Shown piece after piece: positions 1 to 12,053 of a DNA stretch of 64,000 nt. This DNA is from Rostratula benghalensis (taxonomy: Eukaryota; Chordata; Aves; Charadriiformes; Rostratulidae): NCBI GenBank assembly GCA_013399305.1, contig VXAI01000159.1:186001-250000 (forward strand), in the 5' to 3' direction. The position numbers and the translations under genes were made by a program. The first letter of the stretch is position 1; each line of letters opens with the position of its first letter. The notes below the pieces were generated by a model, which had not been told where the DNA came from, made no database searches, and was given only the letters and a program-made list of their open reading frames with translations.

Positions 1-3000
1 AAAAAGAGAGAAAGATGAATTAAGGGATGGAACGGTTTTCATATAAGTAATGACTACAGCTCTTCAATCTGGAAGAGAGACAGCTGAGTGGGTGTATGAT
101 AGAGATATTTAAAACATGAGTGGAATGGAGACTGTAAATAGAGAATCAATATTCTTTTTTTCCAACACAAGAACTACAGTGCATCAACTGGAAACCAGCA
201 GGTAGAAGGTTAGAAGAAGGAAAAGATACCACTTTGTCACGCAACAGAGTTAAGTTGTGAAAGCTCTAACAAAAGGGCACTACAGGTGCTAAAATTTACA
301 ATTGTTCAACAAATTATAAACTCATAGGATAAAAATCCATAAAGAGTTATTGAATGGGAAAGCAATACATTTCATCTCAGAAAGACTGAACTGCAAATTG
401 CTGAAGGCTGGGAGAGTATGTGGACAATATCATCTTCCTCTGTTCTTGTAACCTTCTGCGGGTGCTAATGGTGGTGTGGTTAACTGAAAATCCTATTTAG
501 TCCTGTCTAGTATCCTGGGTCAGCACAGCTCTTCTTAGGTCTCAGTTTCTGAGGTTTCAACATATGAAGTCATTTGACTGTGCTAGAGTCAGGGGTGATG
601 GGTCATAGTTGTTGCTGACTTGAGAGGGGCCTTCGGCACGAGTGCAGAGTCCTGCCTTTAGCTGCAGCTCAGGGCTGTGGCCCATCCTTCAAGTGGTCTC
701 CATCCCATTCATCTGGTGTCAGGATGCTGAGCTGCACCTCACACATGAACCCTTGAAGGGAGAGATGCCACAAACTGCTTGGCAAATACCCCGAGATGTG
801 AATGTAGCAAGACGGACAAACACAAAACTGAAACAGAAGCTCTGAGACATGACAGAAATGCCATCCATGTGCAAAGTGGAGTTTGGGCCAGAAGGATGAG
901 CGATGAAGCTGCAGACCCAAGTGTCTGCATAGAAAACATTTTATGAAAACCATGATAGATTATTATGCTCTGTTACTCTCCTTATCGAGGGACTTCAAAG
1001 TGAGTAAATTCACATATATTCCTTAATATTTCCATATGTAAAAATGTAGTGAATGTTATTCAAGCTTTTGTGGTCCTTTTTTCTTTAATTCTCCCCACCT
1101 CTCCATGTGGTCAAAACCCATATTTGTGTGTTCTAATTAACATTTTCCTTAATCACTGAAAATAAGATTTAAAATTTCACCCCTGCTGGCTCTACTAGAT
1201 TGGACAGGACATTCACTGGGTGACAGAGCTGAAAACAAGGAGTCAGTGTGAAATGGAATGGGGACCACGGGGCTCTCTGGGAGGAAGATGAACTCGTGAT
1301 AACATCATCAGTGCTGTGCGACTGTTTGGCGAGGAGGTACACTCTAATCAACTGTCTATACCACAGCCAAACAATTTTCCCTTTTTTTGCTGTGCTGTGT
1401 TGCCAAGTAAATCATACTACAGCATGTTGGTTCTTTTCACAAGATGTCTGACATCTGTGCCCGCATTAAAGATGCCAGCTTGGTTATCTGCGAGTACGAA
1501 AAGCCACAATAAATGCAACATTTCACACCTTTGTTTACTGGATGATGCTGTGCTGTGTAACTACTGGGATTTCCTTCACTTTATTACAAACCCCCACCCC
1601 AAATAAAACAAGGAAAGGAAAAAAAAGTAGAATGGCCAGGCACAGATTGATTTAAAAGCAAGCCCAGAACGTTAATTTTCTATAATTTTCTATCTTTGAG
1701 TTAGGTAGATGATTCTGAAGACCAATCAGAGGTCATATACTCCTTTTGTCATTAGCTGGAATGGGGAATGTTCTAATTAAAGCTTCCAGAAGAAAGCCTT
1801 TTGCAAGTTTTCAAAGTTCAGCAGACTTGGGATTTTATGAAGTGCTTAATAATGAAAAAATTCTATGGAGAATTTTAAGTCAAGGCAGAAGAAACATGCT
1901 GTTTCTTAATTAGTCTGTAGCCTGTTTCCCCGTTGGGCAACCACACCTCTCAAAGCACTTTAAGTGATCTGCAAGTGGCTTCTTCTGCTACATACACATC
2001 TTTGCATAGTCACTGGATGGGTGTTTGATCTGGCATTTCAAAACCATTCAGATTCAAGAGACAAGGAAGAAGAAATCATTAAACCTGGAGAGTAACCAGT
2101 AGACGTTTTCATTTTATTACAGCCAGTAAAAACAACCAGTAGCCTTTGATTCATCTGCAGTGGTTTGTTAAGACCTTCTCCACTTTCTGAGAGATGAATA
2201 TTTGAAGCTCTTACTATTGATTTCGAAGTGGAGCTGTACAAACCTTTTAATCTGGAGAAACACACCTAACAGAAAATGCAGATCCTATCTATTTACCTTC
2301 AAAGAAAAAGAAGGAGAGAGGCAAAGCATGGAAAAAAAAAAGAGTGGAAAATGGTGACTGAAAGAATCAAGACAGAAACAAGGTACATTTAGGGAATGAG
2401 AAAGACGACAAATCAAAAGCTTGAAGCATCTATGTTTCTCAGCTCTCAAGCCATCTAAATAAGTGTTTTATTTTCTGTAGTTTCCATTTTCTTGTGTAGT
2501 CTGTTCTGTCCATCATCCCTGGACTGGAAGTGATTGAAAATGGGAATCAACATAGACTAGGCTTCATTAAAGCTTACTAACTAGCACCAATCCAAAGTAA
2601 AACTCAGCCACTTTTCATAATCAAAGTGAGGTCTCCAACTAAATCCTCATGATCTCGGTATCTTTTGCTCTGCCTCATTACTTCTACAAGAAATAGGAAT
2701 GATCACATATATTCTTCAATGCCATCTGCTGGCACTTTATTTAATAGTGAAGTCTTCACAAATATCTGCATTTAGCATTCTTATGAAAACAGGTCTCTAA
2801 AGATTCGTATTGTTTAGTTTTCCATGGTGGACCATAGAGAAACCTGAATCTGGACTGCTCCCGACCACTGCTCCAACGCCCCCTGTTACCTTCTGAGCCG
2901 AGGGATGCCGCAGGTGTTTTTCAGTGGCAGAAACGACTGAGCTATCTAAAGGGTCTATTCCATCTCAGGGGATTTTACTTTTTTCATTTTAGTTCACAAA

Positions 3001-6000
3001 ACTTTCATGCTAGCAAGCATTTCATGCACAAATTATACAGTAAAAATGTTCTTTAACCGGTGAGTAAGGTGTCCAAGTCACTCAAATTTACAGAGGATTT
3101 CCTAAATCTCTGTGCTTGTAGCCAGTGTTTCATGCACAGCCATTAACTAGATCTGTCCCTTGCTCTTCCCTGCATCTATAAGCACCGTGCACAGAAGGAA
3201 CACTGAGAAGGGCTGACAGGCTTTTCTGTGTGGAGCAGAGCTGGATGTGACGTTACAAAGCAGAGAGATATTTCTAACAGGACCAACAGCTGAAAAATAC
3301 AGAAGACTTGTAAGAAGCTTAATGTGCAATAGAGCTTGATGCTGGGGGTGAAAGGGAGGGCACTGGGACAACTGGTGCTTCTGATCTCTGCCTGGTCCCG
3401 CTTTAACATAATGATAGATGATCCCCAATGAATTCTACATTATGAAGTCCTGATTATACTTAAATTATTTTGAAAGCTTAGATTTATGTTAAATGTTTCT
3501 CATGATTTCCAGAATAAGGCTGTCCAGTGCTGTCACAGACTGTAAATGAGCTTTTGCAGTATTTGGGGCTAGTCCATATTCCGTAAGAAATTTATCATGA
3601 AGCAATGCTGCTAAGATTGTTTTCATACTTCTTCCACTTGAGAGGAGCAGCAGAGAGGTTGCTTCATATTGTTGGCACTTATTGTATCCACCCTTTTGTG
3701 CATTATTTTAATTAATCCAGGACAGACATAATTCAGAAGACTTTCGTCAAAGTCAATGCAAATTATTAACCTATTAATATTTTACATTTTACTGAAACAG
3801 TTCAAACACCATACATCAAATTCTGCATTCACTTACCATTGTCCTTTTTTAGATAAGCTTTTTTTTTTCTTCCTTTTTTTTTTTTTTTTCTAACTTGACA
3901 GAGTTAATCCAGCGGGAAGTGTGGCCCCAAGTCACAAGGGACACAACCAGACTGAAATTGCTTAAATAGCACAGGAAGATTGGAATAGTTTGTGACATGT
4001 AGCATGTCATTCCCCATTGTCTTGCACCTTTTGTAGTCATTTATATCAATACATTTATACCAATGTCTGCAAATGGCAGGCACGTACATGATTGTATTCC
4101 CAGGAAACCCTATGATACCAGACCCTATTCTTGCACATACTGCACAAAGAAATGGTCTACAATTTATACCCAGTTATTCAGCTACAAAAGACTAGTGTGA
4201 GGTTCAGACCTACACAATATTCATATCCTTTTAAGTTATGCCACAGCTGCTCCTTTTTAATAATAGTGGCTCTTACCTCTATTAATATATAAAAAAAAAA
4301 TTACCTGCATTTTTCAAAATCTGTTTGATCTTTCTCTGCAATGACTCCCTAAGTTTTCTGAAGATGTATTGACTCTTTGATTTCAGGGTTGAAATCAGCA
4401 CGAAATTAATGCATCAATCTTTTCAGGAAATGGGCAGGTTAAGAAGCCATAGATGTCTCTGAGCCAAACTGTGGAGGTAATCATTAAGCTCCAAAGAAGA
4501 TAAAGAAAAGAGTTGAAATTTGAAGATAAAGCCAAATGCTTGTTTGTCAGCCTATCCTGGCTACATTCTACAAGCTCAATTCCTCCAATTAAAAAAATTA
4601 AAACCACAACAAGCTATATTTTCTGACTACATTAGATGTATTTCCTGTACTCTCACCAGTGAGAGACTTGCAGAAATTCAGTTACTGAGTTTTAAGGAAA
4701 GAGGGCAGGCACCTGTTGATTGGAAAGACTGAAGCTTGTACCCATAGATTTGTATCACGGAGAAAACTCAAGCTTTGGTACAGTGTTCACTGGTGCTAGT
4801 CAGATTTTTTCCAGCTGGGACCTGACACTAGCTGTGATATAGCTATTAAGTCAAGAATGAGGACTGAACAATCCTTGATCTGGCTATCTAATAAACTCTA
4901 AGATAAAATCAAAGTTCAAGCTATTGGAAAATCAACTCCCATTTAGGATCCTCTAATTTAAAACCCTTTTGCAATTATTTTCAGGCATGAAGCTTTCAAG
5001 AGGGAGCAGAAAAGGATGTATCCTGCCCTAAAGATAATAATAGAAAATGAATCAGCACTGTTGAGTCTACCAGCAGAACCACCAAGGGAAAGTACCAGAT
5101 GTGGCCACTGATAGAAAGAGTGTATGATCTGGCACAGCACAATATCATCAACCATTTGGCACAACTCCATTTTGGTCTGTCAAACACCTTGTGACAGCAA
5201 GTGAACTGTCCCACAAGAATTTAAAACCGGCAAAATAAAGGGGAAAAGGAGGAAATACATAGCGTTCCTCACAACTAAAGTGATAAACCAATCTACTCTA
5301 AAAGCATACAGGCTGAAATCTCCCCTTAGTATAAATGCATAGGATTTACTTCAAGGAGGAATTCAAAGTGAACATTGCTACCTAGCCTCAAATTAGAATT
5401 AAGATTCTTAAAAATAGAAAGTGCGACAAACTCATTTCATTTCATGAAGCTACACAGAGTTACACACACCTATCATCTCCTCTTGATTAGAAACTGTTTA
5501 ACATTTTTGTGTCGTTCCAAACTCATTTGGGCTTTGCAGTTCAGGAGATCAGCTAAAAAGTGTGCATCAATGTTGATGCAATCCATAAAGAGGAAAAAGA
5601 AAAAAAAAAAAGGGAAATAAAGTAGGAGTGAAAAAACAAAGAAAGCATCAGGGAAATTAAAACTATTTCAGTGAAAGTGTAGAAAGTAGGCTGAGGCATT
5701 AGGATAGGAAAAACCTTCCCAAGAGCCCAAGTTCTTCATAAATTGGTACTTGATTTTAGCTGTGGTTTTCTTTTCCCTGCCAGTACAGTTACTCTGAAAA
5801 TGTGATGTTCATGAAATGAACACTTGGAATGAACAGCAGCTGGAGTCACTAACTTAAAAAAGTTACTCTGAAATGGGTCGCATCATTCACAAACAACTTG
5901 TTGATCCTTTGGTTTTAATGAAAATTACCAGCATTTTTTTTGCAAGCCAGTAAACTATTTTGGCAAGATATCAGATACAAGGGACTCCAATACAGTGGTT

Positions 6001-8339
6001 AGGTTATCATACAGAGAATTCTTTGAACTAAGTGACAGGGAATACCCTGTCCAGAGGGGTTATTCTGTTGCAGAGCAGGGGCACCACACACCATGGAGAA
6101 AAGCACTGCTGCACTGTGATCAGGAAAGTGAGAGAGACTGTTCCCAAAAGTGCCCACTCGGTGGGTGAAGTCCTCTCTCATTAATGTCAATCAAAACTTC
6201 CAGGAGGATTAAGTTTTTGAGCCTCCTAAAATGGAAACTTTAATAGTGGACTTCAAGAAAGGGGTGGGGTGGGGATGGGAAGAAATCAAGTCTGAGAGAT
6301 GGCACTGAGAGAATCACAGTATGGAGGGCCCTAGAATTACTAAAGGGTTTTCAAAATTTACATTAATTTGTTCTAACAACCCAAAAGTTAGCACAGGTGG
6401 GTTGGAAATGATACCTTAATACTGTGAGATTGCAATAAAAGTTACTGTCCTAGTAAGAACCACTGCATCTCCATAGCATCACAGAAGTGTAACAGGAAAA
6501 CAACTTTCAAAATTCTCAAATTAATTAAGATATGGTTTGGGTTCATGAATATTAGAAAAAGAATCCCAACAGCAGGATATACTCACCTATTAAGAGAAGT
6601 AAAGGAATCCACTATTTTTTATTAATTTATGATGGATAAGACAAAATGGTAGAAGATACCCTGTAGCAAACAATCTTACATTGCCAGCACGTTGCACAAG
6701 ATGACCTAGTATGTCTTTTCCATTGGCCTGTGATTTAGACAGTTGCTCATAATTAAAAAGACTCATCTGAGGCTGATGAGTAAATAGAGTTCCAAGTCTT
6801 TGGGAAAACCTGTCTCATGAACAGTCCCATTTCTAAGGAGAAAAATAGAGCCCAGCAAATGCACCACATTGGAAAGTCAAAATAAAGGCACTGGAGACTT
6901 TACAAGCCAGGAAAAAAATATATCAGAATAATTGGAACAATCAGTTGTTAGGAGATGGACTTTTTCCTTTTCTTGAAAATGCTTCAAGTTTCTTTCCAGT
7001 GTCCCACTGGAAGGGGTTTGGTTCCTTTCTTGCTCCTGGGCTGTCTGCTTGTTGTTACACTTCAAAACTACCTGGAAATTCCTGGCCAAAGCAGCAAAAT
7101 ACTCTTTATCATGGACTGCAGAGGAGGTTCAGTACAATTATACAGAACTTTATATAAATTGGGTCATACTGGCTACCTCAGAGTCACGATGTCGCCAAGT
7201 CCTGTTGCTGACGTATGGGCTTCTCTTCTACACTGTTCATAGGATCCTTTAGTAAGAGTGGGCACTGTGCTTTGTGCCACATTGACCCAAACTCTCAGGA
7301 GATATACTACAGCACCCACACAAGGCTTCTAGCAGAAATGTATACCGTTGCTCTACAAAGCACAGCTTGGATGTGACATCCAACCTTCTCTGAATGTACC
7401 ATTTCACAGGCTGAAGTGGTTTTTGATGCTGTTGTTAAATCTGAAACACAAAAGCTGGTTTGCCAACAGCAGCTGTTTTCAGTTTGCAGCCAGGCACACA
7501 CACTTCTATCCCCTACACAGCAAAATCTGGATTCATTAATTTTCAAGAGTTTTTGACCTCTCTCAGCTCCATTTCTGTGAGCAGACAGCCCACGCTTATA
7601 GTGTTTGGGTGGTCACGTGTTTGAAGCAAAGGCTAGAAGTGCCTTCAAACTGAGTTGTCTTTATCTTTCTGTTGTTTAATGTGTTGCTCTCGTGTGGGGC
7701 TACCACCAGAGACCCCCTGCAGGTACATTTCACATGCAGCAAACATTATATATATATCTATATATAAATTGCAGCAGCATAGCCATGCCACACCACAGGG
7801 ACCAGCTGGCATGGGCAGGTCCCTGTGCTGTCCAAGCACCTCATGGACACCAGCAAAGGTGCCAGCTGCTTCTGAACCCCTACCTTACTGGGACAAACTG
7901 CCAGAGAACAGTTGTGGTTCTTGGAGGGTAATGTTCAGCAAGACAAGTGAAGAATTCCTCAAGCGGCTGAGGGAGATACCACCAGAGAAAATTTGATGGA
8001 ATTGATAAAAGGGAAATTTCAGTCTAATATTTTGATGCTCTCATCAGTGTCACCAGGACTGGTGAGACTTGTTCAACTGTGTAATAATCATCTAGGAAAA
8101 TAGATGACGTTTTGTCACATGAAAAATGGAAGGATAATTTGACACATTATTCAGATGTATACTCTCTGAAACAGTTCTGCACCGGCAGGTGGATCGGACA
8201 AGCCATCTCTTTTCCAGATCCGGGGCCAGCTCCAGTTTGCAGAAGCTGATATATCAGCTGTATCTCAGCATCTCTTCTCTGAAATCAGGAGAGCTATCCC
8301 ACCTTACACATGACAGCTTGACACTGTATTTCTGTGAGG
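1..8339. other. non-coding stretch, mostly without recognisable content
   Basis: No reliable gene, RNA gene or recognised transposable element is visible here. The frames present are short and mostly rich in Cys, Ser, Phe and Leu, as expected of translated non-coding DNA. Exceptions treated separately are a CpG-containing patch near 2.86-2.95 kb, a minus-strand exon-like stretch at 3.15-3.36 kb, a pyrimidine run at 3.86 kb and an alternating TA tract at 7745-7767. A further minus-strand frame (2038-2254) follows an AG after a pyrimidine-containing stretch, but I see no homology or strong donor and leave it uncalled. Confidence 0.6.
3859..3890. repeat. pyrimidine (poly-T) low-complexity run
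   Basis: Two T runs separated by CTTCC form a 32-base pure-pyrimidine tract. It is not next to a recognisable retrocopy, so I read it as simple sequence rather than as the A-tail of a minus-strand insertion. Confidence 0.85.
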
Positions 8340-8345
8340 TTTAAT
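8340..8345 (-). promoter_or_regulatory. possible polyadenylation signal (ATTAAA)
   Basis: On the minus strand this reads ATTAAA, the commonest variant polyadenylation hexamer. It lies about 460 bases downstream of the stop codon that closes the candidate terminal exon at 8809-9016. No AATAAA was seen between the two. A hexamer of this kind is frequent by chance in AT-rich DNA, so the call depends on that exon being real. Confidence 0.2.
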
Positions 8346-8808
8346 GTCTACCTACAAAGCACCTCCACTGAAGTCTCACAGGGATTTTGACTCTGCAATT
8401 GTGTGACGTGACAATTTCAAAAATAGTAACTCAAACACACTGTAGGAATAAGTGATTATTTCCTACTAAGGTATCTCTATGACAGTGCAAGAGACCCGAT
8501 GTCTGTGAAAACTCCATGCCAGTAGCAGAGGGCAGAACACAATCTAGTCCTTAATGGACTAGGAGGAGCAGGGATGTTTAAAATAATGTTGAAACATTCA
8601 ATTTCTTAAATTCAAAACGGATTTCAGAAAAAAAGTTGTTTCCCATTTCAAAGTATTTTACCCATGAGCTGAATTCTTTTCCCTTAAAGAGAAAGGCAGC
8701 TCTGTGCAAAAGGAGTTGATATTAGGATACTCATTACAGGGCAATTACAGTCTACAGCAAAGGCAGTTCTGGAACTTTCATGAAAATCTTCTGCCACTTT
8801 TCCACTGG

Positions 8809-9016
8809 TCACAGATCACATTTTCTGGGCTCAGACATCAGAAGCCTGGTGAGTGAGTAATCCTTAAAGAGTTTGCCTTCATCTTTTGCAACCTGCAGGG
8901 AAAGGGCTTCTCTGAGATCCAAAAGCTCACTGATGGTAAATGGTTCAGGTGAGACCAAATTCTCCAGCAGTTTTATCTTCACTGAAGTTAAACCCACTGC
9001 ACTGAGTACTTGGTTG
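8809..9016 (-). CDS. candidate terminal coding exon of an unrecognised minus-strand gene
   Basis: This is the most protein-like stretch in the window. On the minus strand, a long pure-pyrimidine tract (about 9018-9055) ends in CAAACAG and is followed by a frame open for 68 codons to a TGA at 8811-8809. The exon starts with the third base of a codon. The translation has only one Cys, many Leu and acidic/basic residues, and reads as amphipathic helices: VLSAVGLT, KIKLLENL, SELLDLREALSL, SLTRLLMS, ending EPRKCDL. That composition is unlike the Cys/Ser-rich frames elsewhere here. It would follow the 12.1 kb exon in phase, if that exon uses its CT/GTATGA donor. It does not follow the 9.2 kb exon in this frame (see findings). 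I do not recognise the family; the assignment to coding sequence is inference. Confidence 0.45.
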
Positions 9017-9150
9017 CTGTTTGAAGGGGAAGGGAAGAAAGAAAAAAGAATAAAATGCAATCTTTCTCCAGCTCAATCCAAATGCCTTTTCTGTAGACCT
9101 TGGAAACTGATTGCAATTTCAGTCAAAAGAGCTTATCTAGTGGGGGCTAC

Positions 9151-9246
9151 CTTTAGCACACAAAGCATCCTGACCAAAAGTTCATGTACAAAATGCCCCC
9201 CAGGAGGATTAAATCCAATTGGGACTTCTCTCTGCCACCTGGTTTG
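9151..9246 (-). CDS. candidate internal coding exon, 32 codons, phase 0-0
   Basis: The minus strand shows an excellent acceptor (ACTCCCTCCCTTCTGCAG) followed by 96 bases open in only one frame that reaches the donor AAG/GTAGCC. The peptide starts QTRWQREVPIGF, contains a Pro-Gly-Gly turn and ends HELLVRMLCVLK. Both ends are in phase 0, so it joins the 10.3 kb candidate without a split codon. Only 134 bases separate it from the terminal exon candidate, a very short intron. The junction in phase 0 would force that exon into a different, shorter frame. The two calls therefore conflict unless one is alternative, frameshifted or false. Family unknown. Confidence 0.3.
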
Positions 9247-9573
9247 CTGCAGAAGGGAGGGAGTGATATGTTGCAGTCTGGAATCAGGAAGGGCAGGATC
9301 CACCATCTTAAAACCTGGCTTCACCTACTCTGTGAGATGTGAGAAATGAGACCAGAGCTCTCACTGTTTCCTTGCTTGGGCACATCCTTGGCAGCTCAGC
9401 CAGGCATTTCACCCATGGCACTCCATCAAAGCTTCCACATCCCCCACAACTCAAAACACATACACAGGAGCAGAGGAAATAATAGCAGCATGCTGACAAA
9501 CGTTCATTGTGAAGCATGCTGTCATAGCAGCAAAGGCTTTTCTAAATCCACACAACAAGATTCAACTGGTGAT

Positions 9574-10061
9574 GCTGTGTCCAGCTCTGGAGTCCTCAAC
9601 ACTGGAAAGACATAGACCTGTTGAAACGGGTCCAGCAGAGGGCCATGAAAATTATCAGAGGGATGGAGCACCTCTCCTGTGAGGACAGGCTGAGAGAGAT
9701 GGGGTTGTTCAGCCTGGAGAAGAGAAGGCTCTGGGGAGACCTTATAATGGCCTTCCAGTACCTGAAGGGGGCTATAGGAGTGATGGGGAGGGATCCTTTC
9801 TCAGGGAGTGTAGTGATAGGACAAGGGGTAGTGGTTTTAAACTGAAAGAGGGGAAATTTAGATTAGATACTAGAAAGAAATTCTTTAGTGTGAAGATGGT
9901 GAAGCACGGGAACAGGTTGCCCAGAGAAGCTGTGGGTGCCCCAACCCTGGAAGTGTTTATGACCAGGCTGGATGGGGCTTTGAGCAACCTGCTCTAGTTG
10001 GAGCTGTGTGATCTTATGGTCCCTTCCAACCCAAACCATTCTATGGTTCTGTGATTCTATG
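9574..10061 (+). mobile_element. CR1 LINE, 5'-truncated copy: end of ORF2 plus complete 3' end
   Basis: This is a 5'-truncated CR1 retrotransposon in the plus orientation. It opens inside the ORF2 (endonuclease/reverse transcriptase protein) C-terminal region. The relic motifs include LLKRVQQRAMKIIRG, HLSCEDRLREMGLFSLEKRR, GDLI and FQYLKG. Further on, in shifted frames, come the FFSVKMV-like stretch, the NRLPREAVGAP-like stretch and the LEVF..RLDGALSNL-like stretch. It then runs into the hallmark 3' end with GGTCCCTTCCAACCCAAACC and finishes with two ATTCTATG-type octamers. Frameshifts after FQYLKG make it non-functional. Such truncation is typical of CR1, which has no poly-A tail. It lies between the exon candidates at 9.2 and 10.3 kb, so it would be intronic. 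Confidence 0.95.
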
Positions 10062-10248
10062 CTTACTTATAGGAGGCAAAATCAACAGTAGAGGAAGACA
10101 GAGTAGAAAGAGGAGATCATGGTTAGACTATAACCACTTGACTTGTGGAAGAACAGAGACTGATATCTGTGGTCTTTGCACTGTACTTTTCTAACGGCAG
10201 GACACATGCAATAAGATATGTTTATTTTACTCGCCACTCATTTATCAC

Positions 10249-10428
10249 CTCAACTAGAAATATTCCTAAAGAACTGTGCTTGCATAGTAGCAGCTGATTA
10301 AAGGTTTTCCTCCAAAGACATGTATGAATCTTCACTGCAGAGCTGCTGTCAGTCAGGAGCTGTGCATGGCATGGTGGCATGGAAGTGAGGACCACCTTAG
10401 TCAGAGACACGGGAGCCTTTTCACGCTG
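10249..10428 (-). CDS. candidate internal coding exon, 60 codons, phase 0-0
   Basis: On the minus strand a very strong acceptor (CTCCCTTTTCTGCCTCCCACATCTGCAG) precedes 180 bases that are open in one frame only. The other two frames stop within nine codons. The exon ends at GAG/GTGATA, a moderate donor. The peptide begins QREKAPVSLTKVVLTSMPP and ends SSLGIFLVE. Both ends are phase 0, so it joins the 9151-9246 candidate cleanly. A NAGNAG acceptor (CAGCAG) could remove one Gln. Joining to the 12.1 kb candidate needs either a weak phase-0 donor there or an earlier acceptor at about 10460. Four Cys in 60 residues is somewhat high, which keeps confidence down. Product unknown. Confidence 0.3.
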
Positions 10429-12053
10429 CTGCAGATGTGGGAGGCAGAAAAGGGAGCTGGAACACATGTCCTAAGGACCTGAAGGACTTGATGGACCAAA
10501 TGTATGAATTTCAAATGCTTCTTTTCCTAGAGACCTTGAGACCGGACAGCTTGGGATAGAACTAAATAGCTCTTTTATAAATCTAGACAAAATAAGAAGA
10601 AAATAGGGTAAGACTGCTCCTCACAGGGGTACAGGTCACTTGTCTGGCTGGACAGTAGGTCTGAGGCCACGTGGTTATTCCTTTACAATGTATGTTCTCA
10701 CAGGTATTTAAACGTATGCCTTCCCACAGCTAGCAGAGACAACCTCTTGATTTTTGTTCCATTATAAACAGGCCAAATAAAATCTTTTGTCATTCATTAA
10801 GTCTAATATTTTCTTAATTTAATCTCTTCCACTTTCAATTATGAAAGCCTTTGAGATTTGAGTTGTTAGTCAGGCATGGGGGTGCTTCACTTAAGGGCTT
10901 TTTGCAACGGTTTAATTAGCAATCAGAGGCTTAGCTGCTTTGCTCAGAGACACTGTCAGAAGAAATAGTGATCCTTTGATACTAAGTTTGGAGAAGCAGA
11001 TTTCTACTGATGTTTTATGAGCTGGGCTAGGTCTGATTTTTTTTTTTTCTTTTTTCTTTTTTCATTCTCAATACCACTATCATAAATATCTAGTTTTCTA
11101 GTTTTCCTCCAAACAGGTACTCCTTCTCTCCAACCTTGGATAAGCAGAACTTGAAATTTTCCTTAGTAAAACAACAAAGTTCATAAATTTTTTGAGGTCA
11201 GAGATGACTGTTTGATCATGTAATACAACACTGTAGGAGACATTCACAGTCAGGTCTGCATATAAAAATTATGTTGTAAACTTACATTGCATTAACCAGA
11301 ACCATATTTTATACCCTCATGGCACCAGGACGTGCAGTTTGCTGCTCAGATGCCTATGATCTACTGCTCATGCTAATTAACTACACGTGCATTTTTTCTG
11401 CCTGGATTTCCAAACACATTTTGAAAGACGTATGTACCTGATGCACTTTAAAGTACCTTTTCATCTGCTGTACAAAACAATTTTCATTCCATAAAAATCT
11501 TTATATTTCAAACCCTTCATTTTAACACATAGAGCCCTTTCCCTGTGGGAGGATAGGGATCAAAGTTCAATTATATCCACAGACCAGATGAATTTGTTTT
11601 CTTTCAATGCATGGAGTGTTATAGTGGGATAGTTGACAGTATAGTTATCAATTGAATATTGTAGATTTTAAGAGCTGGCTAAAAAATAAATGCCAGCTTA
11701 CTTTCTGCAGTAATGTTTTCATTCTGTAATATTTTCTGTTGTGGGCCTTTTAATGCAAAGGTATAATCTGAAGGCTGTTGAATATTTTAAGAAAACTCCA
11801 GAAAGCTCCAAATGGGAAGTTCCAAAGTACCCAATTGCGATGTTTAGTTTCAATATTTTAATCAGAAGTATTATTGACTTGTTCTAATGGAAAATTTTCT
11901 TTTAGGAAACCTTTATTTGCTGCTGGCAAAAAATTCTGCCTAAAACATTTTGAACTGCAATACTTCTGATTATCTAAAGTTAAGATATGCTATAGACATT
12001 GAAGCATACTTTCATACATAGAGCAGATAAAAAAAGTATAATCCACATCATAC

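Noticed and set aside
3831..3836. Perfect minus-strand donor (GTAAGT)
   Set aside because: Upstream on the minus strand there is only purine-rich low-complexity sequence with no acceptor or open frame.
6584..6604. Minus-strand TTAATAG/GTGAGT, looking like a donor
   Set aside because: The sequence before it is itself a pyrimidine-rich acceptor-like tract, so no exon body exists between acceptor and donor.
8873..9349. Plus-strand frame of 158 codons
   Set aside because: It runs antisense across the 9.0 and 9.2 kb exon candidates and their short intron. Composition is Cys/Ser-rich and there is no motif, so it is a shadow.
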